Shown here: positions 18,545-26,805 of the stretch, in pieces
Layout of the letters: the number at the start of each line of letters is the position of its first letter
Position numbering within the stretch: the stretch's first letter is position 1
Assembly: GCA_937864005.1 (NCBI GenBank)
Contig: CALMIL010000126.1
Location: 1 to 46,303, forward strand
Reading direction: 5' to 3'
Length of the DNA: 46,303 nucleotides
DNA from: an uncultured Burkholderiales bacterium
GTDB taxonomy: Bacteria; Pseudomonadota; Gammaproteobacteria; Burkholderiales; Burkholderiaceae_C
Program-made: the position numbers and the translations under genes
Notes under the pieces: generated by a model
Seen by the model: the letters and a program-made list of their open reading frames with translations, nothing else
Databases searched by the model: none
What the model was told of the DNA's origin: nothing

Positions 18545-20694
18545 GCGGCCTGCATCCACCCAATGACCGTGCGCCGCCAGGCGCCGATCAGGCGTTCGTG
18601 CCACTTCGGGTTGCTGATCATCTCGGCGCGATAAAAGCTCGGGCACAGCGTCGCGGCGTGCGCGTTCTCGCCGCACAGGCCGCAGCCGACGCAGCCTTCG
18701 ATGACGGTCGCGACCGGGTCGACCTTGAGCGGGTCGGGGTTGTCCTTGAGCGTCAGCGTCGGGCAGGCCGAGAGCCGGATGCACGCATGGTCGCCGGTGC
18801 AGACGTCTTCGTCGACGCCGTACTTCACGCGCATCACGCGCTGGCCGGTCTTGAGCAGCCCGGCGATCCACGGCTTGATGCGGCGCTGGCGCTCGAGCTG
18901 GCATTCGCCCTCGGCGACGATGACCTTCAGGCCGGCGTACGGCGTCGTGAACGCCTCCTCGACCGTCTTGCGCATCTTCGTCACGTCGTAGCTGTTGACG
19001 GTGCGCAGCCACTGCACCCCGAGGCCCTTCAACGTCGTCTCGATCACCTGGTTGCTGTGGACGATGCTTTGCTGCTTGTCCTCGGCGTTGGCCTTGGCGT
19101 TCTCGTCCGGCGTCGAGATGATCTCCTGCGTGCCGGTGGCCGAGGTGTAGCCGTTCTTCATGATGACGAGCACCGCGTCGCCGCCGTTGAAGAGCGCCGA
19201 CTGCACGCCGGTCAACAGGCCGTTGTGCCAGAAGCCGCCGTCGCCCATCACCGACAGCACGCGCCGCTCCATCATCGGCGAGACGCCGGCCCGGCTCGCG
19301 AGGCTCATGCCGTAGCCGAGGATCGAGTGGCCGAGCGAGAACGGCTCGAAGGTCGCGAACGCATGGCAGCCGATGTCGGCCGCGATGTGGACCTTGCCGA
19401 CCTCCTTTTGCGCGAGCGTGATCGCCGAGAAGACCGGCCGCTCGGGGCAGCCGATGCAGAAGTTCGGCGGCCGCGGCGGGAGGGGCTTGTCGAGCGCGGC
19501 GGCGACGGCGCTGCGCCGCTCGGCGTTCGCGGCGAGCCAGTCGCGGCCGGCGGCGAGCGGCACCTGCGGCAGGTGGCGCTCGCAAAAAGCGATCAGGCCG
19601 GTGGCGAGCAGCTCGGCGTTCAGTTCGCCGGCCACCGGCAGCAGGTCCTTGCCGTGCACCGGCGTCTGGAGGTCGGCGCGCCGCAGCGCGGCGATGATCT
19701 CGTGCTCGATGTACTCGGGCGCGCCCTCCTCGACGACGAACACCGCGCGCTTGCCGGCGCAAAAGCGCGTGATCTCCTCGGGGACGAGCGGGAAGGTGAC
19801 GTTCAAGACGAGCATCGGTAGCTCGGCTTCGCCGAACGCGTCGGCCAGGCCGAGTTGCTGCAGCGCGCGCACCAGCGCGTTGTGCAGTCCGCCCTGGACG
19901 ATGATGCCGACGTCCTCGCGCGCCCCCGGCAGGAACTCGTTGAGCTGGTGCTCGACGATATAGCGCCGCGCGGCCGGGATGCGCTCGGTGATCTTGAGCT
20001 TCTCGTGCGCGAACGTGACCGGCGGGTGCGACAGCCGCGAATAGTCGAAGTTCGCCGGCTCGATCATCATCTGGCGCGTCGACACCGGCGGCGGCCGGTT
20101 GTCCTTGCACTCGAAGCTGCCGCGCACGTGGCAGGCACGGATCCGCAGCTCGAGGATCGCCGGCATGTTCGACGCCTCGGACAGCGCGAAGCCGTGCTCG
20201 ACCATGCGCACCATCGCGCCCAGTTCGGGCCGCGGGTCGAGCAGCAGCAGCGTCGACTTCAGCGCGAAGGCGTGGGTGCGCTCCTGGATCACGCTCGCGC
20301 CCTCGCCGTAGTCCTCGCCGACGACGATCAGCGCGCCGCCCGTCACCCCCGGCGATGCGAGGTTCGACAGCGCGTCGGCCGCGACGTTCGTGCCGACGAT
20401 CGACTTCCACGTCACCGCGCCGCGCAACGGATAGTGGATCGACGCGCCGAGCATCGCCGCCGCCGACGCCTCGTTGGCGCAGGCCTCGACGTGCACGCCG
20501 AGCTCGTCCATGTAGGGCTTGGCCTGCACCAGCACATCCATCAGGTGCGACACCGGCGCGCCCTGGTAGCCGCCGACGTAGGCGACGCCCGACTGCAGCA
20601 CCGCCTTCGTGATCGCGAGGATGCCCTCGCCGTGGAAGGTCTCGCCCGCGCCCTGGCGCAGCATTTCGATTTCCTTCGCGAACGAGACTTCCAT
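18541..20694 (-). CDS. iorA: Indolepyruvate:ferredoxin oxidoreductase, subunit alpha
   Basis: 717 residues. An N-terminal pyrimidine-binding domain (GEGILAITKAVLQSGV; AAMLGASIHYPLRGAVTWKS) is followed by a central transketolase-type domain and a thiamine-diphosphate motif GDGGFWHNG (~residue 477). A C-terminal ferredoxin-like region has cysteine motifs around 640-690 (VCTGDHACIRLSACP and GCVGCGLCGENAHAATLCP). This matches aryl-2-oxoacid ferredoxin oxidoreductases of aromatic amino acid degradation. The ATG at 20694 lies 92 bp from the divergent LysR gene, the likely regulator. The last codons GCC GCA TGA form the left border of the 107-bp repeat. Confidence 0.93.
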   Translation of the reverse strand: MEVSFAKEIEMLRQGAGETFHGEGILAITKAVLQSGVAYVGGYQGAPVSHLMDVLVQAKPYMDELGVHVEACANEASAAAMLGASIHYPLRGAVTWKSIVGTNVAADALSNLASPGVTGGALIVVGEDYGEGASVIQERTHAFALKSTLLLLDPRPELGAMVRMVEHGFALSEASNMPAILELRIRACHVRGSFECKDNRPPPVSTRQMMIEPANFDYSRLSHPPVTFAHEKLKITERIPAARRYIVEHQLNEFLPGAREDVGIIVQGGLHNALVRALQQLGLADAFGEAELPMLVLNVTFPLVPEEITRFCAGKRAVFVVEEGAPEYIEHEIIAALRRADLQTPVHGKDLLPVAGELNAELLATGLIAFCERHLPQVPLAAGRDWLAANAERRSAVAAALDKPLPPRPPNFCIGCPERPVFSAITLAQKEVGKVHIAADIGCHAFATFEPFSLGHSILGYGMSLASRAGVSPMMERRVLSVMGDGGFWHNGLLTGVQSALFNGGDAVLVIMKNGYTSATGTQEIISTPDENAKANAEDKQQSIVHSNQVIETTLKGLGVQWLRTVNSYDVTKMRKTVEEAFTTPYAGLKVIVAEGECQLERQRRIKPWIAGLLKTGQRVMRVKYGVDEDVCTGDHACIRLSACPTLTLKDNPDPLKVDPVATVIEGCVGCGLCGENAHAATLCPSFYRAEMISNPKWHERLIGAWRRTVIGWMQAA

Positions 20695-20786
20695 GGCAGG
20701 TGCGGCGGGCAGGTGCGGTTCCGGCGACTGTAGCCAGCCCGCCGGCGGTTGGCGATGCCCCGGCAGGTCTAAGTATTATTCACATC

Positions 20787-21740
20787 ATGCATATCAATGC
20801 GCTCGACCTCAACCTGCTGCGCGTCTTCGACGCCGTGCATCGCCATCGTCAGGTTGGCCGCGCCGCCGAGCAGCTCGGCCAGTCGCAGCCTGCCGTGAGC
20901 CATGCCCTGACGCGGCTCAGGCTGCTGCTGAAGGACGCACTTTTCGTGCGCGCCGGCGCCGGCATGCGGCCGACGCCGCGCGCCGACCAGCTCGCGCCGG
21001 CGGTGGCGAGCGCGCTGCAGACGCTCGAGCGCGCGCTGCTCGAAGCCGAGACCTTCGATCCGGCGAGCGCGCAGCGCAGGTTTCGGCTGCACATGAACGA
21101 TATGGGCGAAGGCGTCTTCCTGCCCGGGCTGATGCACGACGTGCGGCGCGCCGCACCCGGCGTGCGCGTCGATTCGTTCCAGTTCGAGACCGCGCAGATC
21201 GAGGAGGCGCTCGAGACCGGGCAGCTCGATTTCGCGCTCGGCTTCCTGCCCGGACTCGAGGGCACGGCGCGCCAGCCGCTGCTCGACGACCGCTATGTCG
21301 TGCTGATGCGCGCCGGCCACCCGCAGGCCGACGCCGCGGCGCATGTCGAAGGCTTGCGCGGGCTCGACTACATCCTGGTTCGTCAGCACACCCAGACCGC
21401 GGGCCTGCTGCGACGGCTTGGCCTGCAGGACAAGGTGCGGCTTTCGATTCCGCACTTCATGGTGATCCCGCGCCTTGTCGCCGATACCGATCTGGCCGTC
21501 ATCGTGCCGCGCCAGACGGCGCTCGAATTCGCGCAGCGCGGTGCATTCCGCATCGTCGAACCCGACCTGGTCGAAGCCGGCTTCAGCGTCGCGCTGCACT
21601 GGAGCCGCCGCCGCGGCGGCGATCCCGCGCTGCAATGGATGCGCGCCTTGATCGTCGATCGCTTCGGCCAGCCCGAAGCGCCGCGACGCGCCGCAGCCGC
21701 CGCCAGGCAGGGGGCGGCAACCCGGCGGCCGAGAAGCTGA
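20787..21740 (+). CDS. LysR family transcriptional regulator
   Basis: 317 residues. The N-terminal winged helix-turn-helix (residues ~6-64: LDLNLLRVFDAVHRHRQVGR, GQSQPAVSHALTRLR) is typical of LysR, and a periplasmic-binding-protein-like effector domain occupies ~90-300. The C-terminus is an Ala/Arg-rich tail. ATG 20787 places the helix-turn-helix at the usual distance; an upstream in-frame extension would add unrelated residues. Divergence from iorA suggests control of the iorAB operon, with an arylpyruvate or related acid as a plausible but unproven effector. Confidence 0.9.
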   Translation: MHINALDLNLLRVFDAVHRHRQVGRAAEQLGQSQPAVSHALTRLRLLLKDALFVRAGAGMRPTPRADQLAPAVASALQTLERALLEAETFDPASAQRRFRLHMNDMGEGVFLPGLMHDVRRAAPGVRVDSFQFETAQIEEALETGQLDFALGFLPGLEGTARQPLLDDRYVVLMRAGHPQADAAAHVEGLRGLDYILVRQHTQTAGLLRRLGLQDKVRLSIPHFMVIPRLVADTDLAVIVPRQTALEFAQRGAFRIVEPDLVEAGFSVALHWSRRRGGDPALQWMRALIVDRFGQPEAPRRAAAAARQGAATRRPRS

Positions 21741-21849
21741 ACTGCCGGTGAACGCACCGTTCAGGCGCGGTTCGGCGCGCCTGGACAATAGTTCATCCAC
21801 CGCCAAGCCGGCGCGACAGACCGAATATCCACCATCGAAGAGGAATCGA

Positions 21850-22425
21850 ATGATGAAGCCCGTTGCCATCGCCATTGCGCTTGGCGCGCTGTCCTTCGGC
21901 GCGGCGCAGGCCGAGCCTGCGGTCTACAAGATCGACGACGATCACACCTACGCGACTTTCGCGATCGACCACAACGGCGCCTCGATCAATCGCGCCCGCT
22001 TCGACGAGGTCAGCGGCAGCGTCAAATTCGACCAGGCGGCGCGCACCGGCGCGGTCGACATCACGGTTCACGTGCGCAGCGTCTACAGCGGCTCGAAGGG
22101 GTTCGACCAGCACCTGCTGGCGCCCGATCTGTTCGACGCCGCCAAGCATCCGACGATGCGCTTCGTCTCCGACCGCCTCGTGTTCGAAGGCGACCGCCTC
22201 GTCGAAGTGCCGGGCCAGCTCACGCTGCTCGGCCAGACCCACCCGGTGACGCTGAAGGCCAAGCAGTTCACCTGCTACGACAACAAGCGCGCCAAGACCG
22301 AAGCCTGTGGCGGCGACTTCGAGGCCGTGATCGACCGCACCCAGTGGGGCATGGACTACCTCGTCGACAAGGGCATGCCCAAGACGGTGCTGATCACGGC
22401 GACGGTCGAGGGGTTCAAGCAGTAG
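21850..22425 (+). CDS. yceI: YceI family periplasmic protein
   Basis: 191 residues. A signal peptide (MMKPVAIAIALGALSFGAAQA) directs it to the periplasm. The mature protein is a YceI lipocalin-like beta-barrel with DDHTYATFAIDH, the central LAPDLFDAAKHPTMRF block, and WGMDYLVDKG near the end. YceI relatives bind polyisoprenoid lipids in a hydrophobic pocket; the physiological role is unclear. ATG 21850 follows a GAGGAA site. The gene stands alone and ends before a shared terminator with the convergent PEP-CTERM gene. Confidence 0.92.
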   Translation: MMKPVAIAIALGALSFGAAQAEPAVYKIDDDHTYATFAIDHNGASINRARFDEVSGSVKFDQAARTGAVDITVHVRSVYSGSKGFDQHLLAPDLFDAAKHPTMRFVSDRLVFEGDRLVEVPGQLTLLGQTHPVTLKAKQFTCYDNKRAKTEACGGDFEAVIDRTQWGMDYLVDKGMPKTVLITATVEGFKQ

Positions 22426-22513
22426 GCGATCATCGCATCGCGGCCGGCGGCGTTTCGTCTGCAGCCAGTCCGCCTGCCGGCAGGCGATCCGGCAGCGCCC
22501 CGCATCGAAGCGA

Positions 22514-22538
22514 AACGGGAGCCCGAAGGGCTCCCGTT
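22514..22538. terminator. Bidirectional intrinsic terminator-like hairpin
   Basis: AACGGGAGCCC pairs perfectly over 11 bp with GGGCTCCCGTT around a GAA loop. It lies between two convergent genes and has short A and T runs on its flanks, so it can serve both yceI and the PEP-CTERM gene. Confidence 0.8.
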
Positions 22539-22584
22539 CTCCTGCATCGTCGCCGGGCGCGCTGGCCGCCCGACGGCGCAGGCG

Positions 22585-23280
22585 TCAGCCGCGGCTGCGG
22601 CGACGCGCCGTATAGGCCAGACCGAGCAGACCGGCGGCGAACAGCGCATAGGTGGAAGGCTCGGGCACACCGGGGATGGCGCTGCCGAAGGTCACGTCGT
22701 CGAATACGATGTAGTTGGCGGTGCCGGCAAACGAGATCGACTTCGCAACGCCGGCGAAATTGACGCCGGCGGCGACGAACGGGCAGTACTGGGCCGAATA
22801 CTCGGAGCCGCAGGTGCTCGGCGTCAGCCCGAGATCGAGCGTGGCGAGCAGGTTGCCGGTGCCGTTGAGCCCGTCGTAGACGCTGACACTGCCCGGGGTA
22901 TTGGGCGCCGCATAGTTGAACGAGAAGCCGTTCTCGAAGCCGGCCGCGTAGTTCATGTACGTCTCGGGCCCGTTGAGCCAGAACAAGGCGCCCAGTTCGG
23001 AACCGGGGGCGACGCCGCCGCGCGAGGTGTTGGAGCAGTAGTTGCCCGGAGTGTTGAGGCAGATCGCGAGCGCGTTGTCGGTGAATTGAACACCGTAGTT
23101 CACCCCGCTCGTGCCGTCGCTGCTCGTGCCGCCGTTGTAGAAGTCGTAGATGTTCGCGAATCCGGACGGATAGGTCGCGTTGATGCCCTCGAAATTGAGC
23201 ACGACGACATCGGCTTGCGCCGTGCCGATCGAGCACGTCATGGCGGTCGCCGCGGCAAGGATGGTGTAGCGAAGTTTCAT
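22585..23280 (-). CDS. PEP-CTERM sorting domain-containing protein
   Basis: 231 residues. An N-terminal signal peptide (cleavage near AQA/DVV) and a C-terminal PEP-CTERM tail are clear: VPEPSTYA, a hydrophobic segment and a basic end (ARRRSRG). Such proteins are cut at the motif by exosortase and released or attached outside the cell, often in exopolysaccharide-forming beta-proteobacteria. The body is rich in Gly, Asn, Ser and Tyr, with four scattered cysteines, and its NFEG...GFAN pattern resembles secreted beta-sandwich matrix proteins. ATG 23280 has an AGGAGA site. No exosortase gene is in the window. Confidence 0.88.
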   Translation of the reverse strand: MKLRYTILAAATAMTCSIGTAQADVVVLNFEGINATYPSGFANIYDFYNGGTSSDGTSGVNYGVQFTDNALAICLNTPGNYCSNTSRGGVAPGSELGALFWLNGPETYMNYAAGFENGFSFNYAAPNTPGSVSVYDGLNGTGNLLATLDLGLTPSTCGSEYSAQYCPFVAAGVNFAGVAKSISFAGTANYIVFDDVTFGSAIPGVPEPSTYALFAAGLLGLAYTARRRSRG

Positions 23281-23388
23281 CGGAGATCTCCTGGTGTGTC
23301 GATTGAAATCGAGCCCTTGACGGACACGGGCAACTGACCCACTGCCGAGGCCCGACCGAACGATAGGCACGGTCCGCAAATGCGGCAA

Positions 23389-23419
23389 TCCCTTGTTCGG
23401 GGGGGGGGGCAACAAGGGA
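23389..23419. repeat. Hairpin with an 11-G tract in its loop
   Basis: TCCCTTGTT (23389-23397) pairs perfectly with AACAAGGGA (23411-23419); the loop is C, eleven G and C. It stands 110 bp upstream of the PEP-CTERM gene, read as an 11-C tract on its strand, in a 371-bp region without genes. Such homopolymers change length by slippage and could alter promoter spacing. Confidence 0.7.
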
Positions 23420-23651
23420 CGATCAAGGGCCGGCGTGAACCGTGGACGTGTCGTGGCAGGGCCGGCTGCCAACCCGCCGGTGGACCGCGCAGCGTTCGGG
23501 AGCATTCGCGTGCGGAGATGAACGCGGGCTGAACACGGTCCTCAGCAGGCGTTCAACCACGGTTTCGCACACTGTGCACACGAAGAGATCGCGCCCAGCC
23601 ACCGAGAGCCGTTCGCGTGCCGTTGATCCCATCTTGCACAGGAGTGTTGCC

Positions 23652-24086
23652 ATGACCCGGTATGTCCACCCCGCCCTGCGCCGCAGCCTGCTGGCGATCA
23701 CGGTCGCCCTGGCAGCCGCCCCCGCGCTCGCCGACGACGATTGCGACGCGCCGGCCGAGCGCTGGCAATCGCGCGACGCGGTGCGTCAGATGGCGGCGCA
23801 GCGCGGCTGGCAGATCCAGCGCCTGAAGATCGACGACGGCTGCTACGAGATCCGCGGCAGGGACGCCGACGGCCGCGAATTCAAGGCCAGGCTCGACCCC
23901 GAGACGCTCGCGGTCGTGAAGATGAAGCGGCGCGACGGCGGCCACGAGCGCTCGCGCGACCCGCAGCGCGCGCGAGCGCAAAGCCACGACGGCCGCGACG
24001 GCGCATCCGCGGCCGCTGCGAGCGGCACCGCGCCGGCCAGTCCCGTCTTCACCCACGGCACCGCGCCGCGCGGCCAGATCGAGTGA
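23652..24086 (+). CDS. PepSY domain-containing periplasmic protein
   Basis: 144 residues. After a signal peptide (cleavage near ALA/DDD), residues ~38-95 form one PepSY domain (SRDAVRQMAAQRGWQIQRLKI, CYEIRGRDADGREFKARLDP). The last ~50 residues are low-complexity, rich in Arg, His, Ala and Ser. PepSY domains occur in periplasmic partners of flavin and iron redox systems. It heads a same-strand run with DUF2271, a PepSY-flavoreductase and ApbE, which argues for a shared role. The start is ATG 23652 with GGAGTG upstream. Confidence 0.85.
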   Translation: MTRYVHPALRRSLLAITVALAAAPALADDDCDAPAERWQSRDAVRQMAAQRGWQIQRLKIDDGCYEIRGRDADGREFKARLDPETLAVVKMKRRDGGHERSRDPQRARAQSHDGRDGASAAAASGTAPASPVFTHGTAPRGQIE

Positions 24087-24107
24087 TTCATTTCGAAGGA
24101 GATCGCC

Positions 24108-24587
24108 ATGTCCACCAAGCCCCTGCTCACCAGCATCGCCGCCGCCTGCGCGCTGGCGCTGCCCTTCGCCGCGCACAGCCGGCCGGTGACGCTCGCCGTG
24201 CAACTGAAGAACTACGGCGGCGACGGTGCCTACCTCGCCGTCTACCTGACCGACGCCAAGGGCGCCTACGCAGGTACGCTGTGGGTCGCCGGCGGCAAGG
24301 CCAAGTACTACAGGAACCTGTCCGACTGGAACCGGATTTCGACCGGCGACGCCAAGCGGCTGGCGGGCGTCACCGGCGCCAGCGTCGGCGCCGGGCGCAC
24401 GCTGAAGGTGACGGCCGACCTCGCCGACGCGCTGATCGACGCCGGCTACGAGATCCGCGTCGACGCCGCGGTCGAGGACATGCGCGACAGCCCGTCCGAA
24501 CTGCGCGTGCCGCTGACGAGCGCCAACGCCGGCAAGCCGCAGCCCGGCAAGCAGTACGTCCAGGCGCTGACCTTCCAGTTGCCGTGA
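24108..24587 (+). CDS. DUF2271 periplasmic protein, candidate flavinylated carrier
   Basis: 159 residues with a signal peptide (cleavage near AHS/RPV). The DUF2271 body carries a GVTGAS sequence (Thr89-Gly-Ala-Ser92), resembling the [S/T]GA[S/T] motif to which ApbE attaches FMN in RnfG and NqrC-type proteins. DUF2271 proteins with ApbE and PepSY partners have been grouped among predicted extracytoplasmic flavinylated systems. If modified here, this protein would be a periplasmic electron carrier receiving electrons from the downstream membrane flavoreductase. The starting ATG follows AAGGAG closely (24096-24101). Confidence 0.85.
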   Translation: MSTKPLLTSIAAACALALPFAAHSRPVTLAVQLKNYGGDGAYLAVYLTDAKGAYAGTLWVAGGKAKYYRNLSDWNRISTGDAKRLAGVTGASVGAGRTLKVTADLADALIDAGYEIRVDAAVEDMRDSPSELRVPLTSANAGKPQPGKQYVQALTFQLP

Positions 24588-24600
24588 GGACGCCGCAAGC

Positions 24601-26805
24601 ATGAGCTGGAGACAGATCCACCGCTGGCTCGGGCTGAGCGCAGGCACACTCGCGCTGGTGCTCGGCCTGACCGGCACGCTGCTCGCGTTCGACCCGCTGC
24701 AGCAGGCGTGGATCGCGCGGCCGCCCGCACCGGAGCTGGACGCCGCGACGCTCGTCGGGCGCGTCGCGCGCACCGTGCCGGGGGCGCAGGAGATCCGCCG
24801 CCTGCCGTCGGGGGGCATCGTCGTCTTCGGCTTCGACGGCGATAAGGCGCTAGCGTCCTATGTCGATCCGGCCGACGGCCGCGTGATCGGCGCCTATCAG
24901 CCTTCGGCGCTGCCGCGTTGGGTCAAGAACCTGCACCGCGCGCTGCTGCTCGGCGACGCCGGGCGCTGGGGCGCGGCTGGCGTCGCGCTCGCGATGGCAC
25001 TGCTGTCGGCGTCGGGCCTGGTGCTGTTGCTGCGGCGCATGGGCGGCTGGCGCAAGCTGAGCGGGCGCGTGCGCGGCACGCTCGCGCAGCGCCTGCACGT
25101 CCTCACCGGCCGAGCGGTGCTGGTGTTGCTGTTCCTCAGCTCGATCACCGCGCTCACGATGAGTGCCGCAACGCTCGGACTCGTCGCGCTCGAGCCAGCC
25201 CGCGAGCCGGAGGTGGCCTCGGTCGTGAATGGCCAGGCCGCGCTGGCGGGCGCGGCGCTCGGGCCGCTGCAGAGCCGGCCGGTGAAGGATCTGCGCCGCT
25301 TGAGCTTCCCCGACGCGGCCGACCCGACCGACACCTGGCAGCTCGCGACGAGCGACGGCACCGGCTGGATCGACCGCTACTCGGGCCAAATGCTCGCCTG
25401 GCAGGATGCAACTCTCGCCCAGCGCATCAACGACTGGGCGGTCGTGCTGCACACCGGCGAAGCGGCCTGGGTGTGGGCGGCGGTGCTCATGCTGGTCGGC
25501 GCGAGTGTCGGGCTGTTCTGGTGGTCGGGCGTCATCATCTGGTGGCAGGCGCGCCGGGTCGCGGTGCACATCACGGGCAACGGCACGCTCGCGCAGGCCG
25601 ACACCCTGATCTTCGTCGCCAGCGAAGGCGGCAGCACCTGGGGCTTTGCGCAGACGCTGCACACCGCGCTGGCGGGTGCTGGCCATCGCGTCCACAGCGC
25701 GCCGCTCGAAGACTTCCGGACCACCGCCGCGACGCGCCTCGTCTTCGTCCTCGCCGCGACCTACGGCGACGGCGAGCCGCCGACGCATGCGCGCGACGCG
25801 CTGGCGCGGATTGCCGCACTCGACGCGGGCTCCGCGAGCGTCGCCGTGCTCGGCTTTGGCGACCGCCAGTTCCCGGCGTTCTGCGCCTACGCCCAGGCGC
25901 TCGACGACCTGCTTCGCGCCCGCGGCTGGCCGATGCTGCTCGCACTCGAATGCATCCACCAGCAATCGGCGCAGCAGTTCGCGCGCTGGGGCGAGGCGCT
26001 CGCGCAGGCGCTCGGTGAGCCGCTCGCGCTGCGGCATGTACCGCGCCTGCCGCCGACCACCGAGCTGACGCTCGTCTCGCGTCGCGATTACCCCGGCGTC
26101 GACGGCCAGCGCGCGGCGATCCTGCGCTTTGCCTGGCCGGCGCCGGGCACGCTCGCACGCTGGCGCGGCCAGGGGCTCGGGGCGTTCGACGCGGGCGACC
26201 TGATCGCGATCGTGCCGCCGGGCGGCGGCGTGCCGCGCTATTACTCGCTGGCGTCGGGCGCGAGCGACGGCTTCGTCGAGATCTGCGTGCGCCAGATCCC
26301 GGGCGGGCTGTGCTCGACGCACCTGCTCGGGCTGCAACCCGGCGAGAGCGTTGCCGCGTTCATCCGCGCCAACCCGGGCTTCGCGCTGCCACGCGCGCCG
26401 CGCAGCGTGGTGCTGATCGGCGCCGGCACCGGCGTCGCGCCGCTCGCCGGCTTCATCCGCCGCAACCGGCGGCGCACGCCGATGCACCTCTACTTCGGCG
26501 GGCGCGATCCGGCGCGCGACTACTACTTCGGCGCCGACATCGAACGCTGGCGCGAGCAAGGCAAGCTCGCCAGCATGCACACCGCGTTCTCGCGCATCAG
26601 CGGCGGCGGCTACGTACAGGATGCGCTGCATCGCAACGCCGACCGCCTGCGCGAGCTGCTCGCCGGCGGCGCCATCGTTCGCGTCTGCGGCAGCCACGCG
26701 ATGGCGCGCGGCGTCGCCGAGGCGCTCGATGCCGTGCTCGCGCCGCTGCGCCTGAGCGTGCAGCAGCTCAAAGCCGAGGAACGCTATGCCGAAGACCTGT
26801 TCTGA
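24601..26805 (+). CDS. PepSY-TM, flavodoxin and ferredoxin-reductase fusion protein
   Basis: 734 residues. Residues 1-~330 form a PepSY-associated membrane region with four hydrophobic helices (near 12-35, 123-145, 170-195 and 290-315) around periplasmic segments. Residues ~335-480 are flavodoxin-like (TLIFVASEGGSTWGFAQTLH, AATYGDGEPP), and ~490-734 a flavoprotein reductase like the sulfite-reductase alpha chain (YYSLASGASDGFVEICVR for FAD, GAGTGVAPLAGF and VCGSHAM for NADPH). It should take electrons from NADPH in the cytoplasm and pass them across the membrane. Substrates may include ferric siderophores or the DUF2271 protein. It overlaps apbE by 20 bases. Confidence 0.9.
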   Translation: MSWRQIHRWLGLSAGTLALVLGLTGTLLAFDPLQQAWIARPPAPELDAATLVGRVARTVPGAQEIRRLPSGGIVVFGFDGDKALASYVDPADGRVIGAYQPSALPRWVKNLHRALLLGDAGRWGAAGVALAMALLSASGLVLLLRRMGGWRKLSGRVRGTLAQRLHVLTGRAVLVLLFLSSITALTMSAATLGLVALEPAREPEVASVVNGQAALAGAALGPLQSRPVKDLRRLSFPDAADPTDTWQLATSDGTGWIDRYSGQMLAWQDATLAQRINDWAVVLHTGEAAWVWAAVLMLVGASVGLFWWSGVIIWWQARRVAVHITGNGTLAQADTLIFVASEGGSTWGFAQTLHTALAGAGHRVHSAPLEDFRTTAATRLVFVLAATYGDGEPPTHARDALARIAALDAGSASVAVLGFGDRQFPAFCAYAQALDDLLRARGWPMLLALECIHQQSAQQFARWGEALAQALGEPLALRHVPRLPPTTELTLVSRRDYPGVDGQRAAILRFAWPAPGTLARWRGQGLGAFDAGDLIAIVPPGGGVPRYYSLASGASDGFVEICVRQIPGGLCSTHLLGLQPGESVAAFIRANPGFALPRAPRSVVLIGAGTGVAPLAGFIRRNRRRTPMHLYFGGRDPARDYYFGADIERWREQGKLASMHTAFSRISGGGYVQDALHRNADRLRELLAGGAIVRVCGSHAMARGVAEALDAVLAPLRLSVQQLKAEERYAEDLF

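Noticed and set aside
20695..20786. A defined LysR operator (T-N11-A) between iorA and the LysR gene
   Set aside because: The 92-bp region contains AT-rich words, but I could not settle on one convincing palindrome or promoter pair.
23341..23388. A sigma-54 promoter for the PEP-CTERM gene
   Set aside because: GGCAC- and TTGC-like words occur on both strands, but the GG-to-GC distance is wrong by two or more bases.
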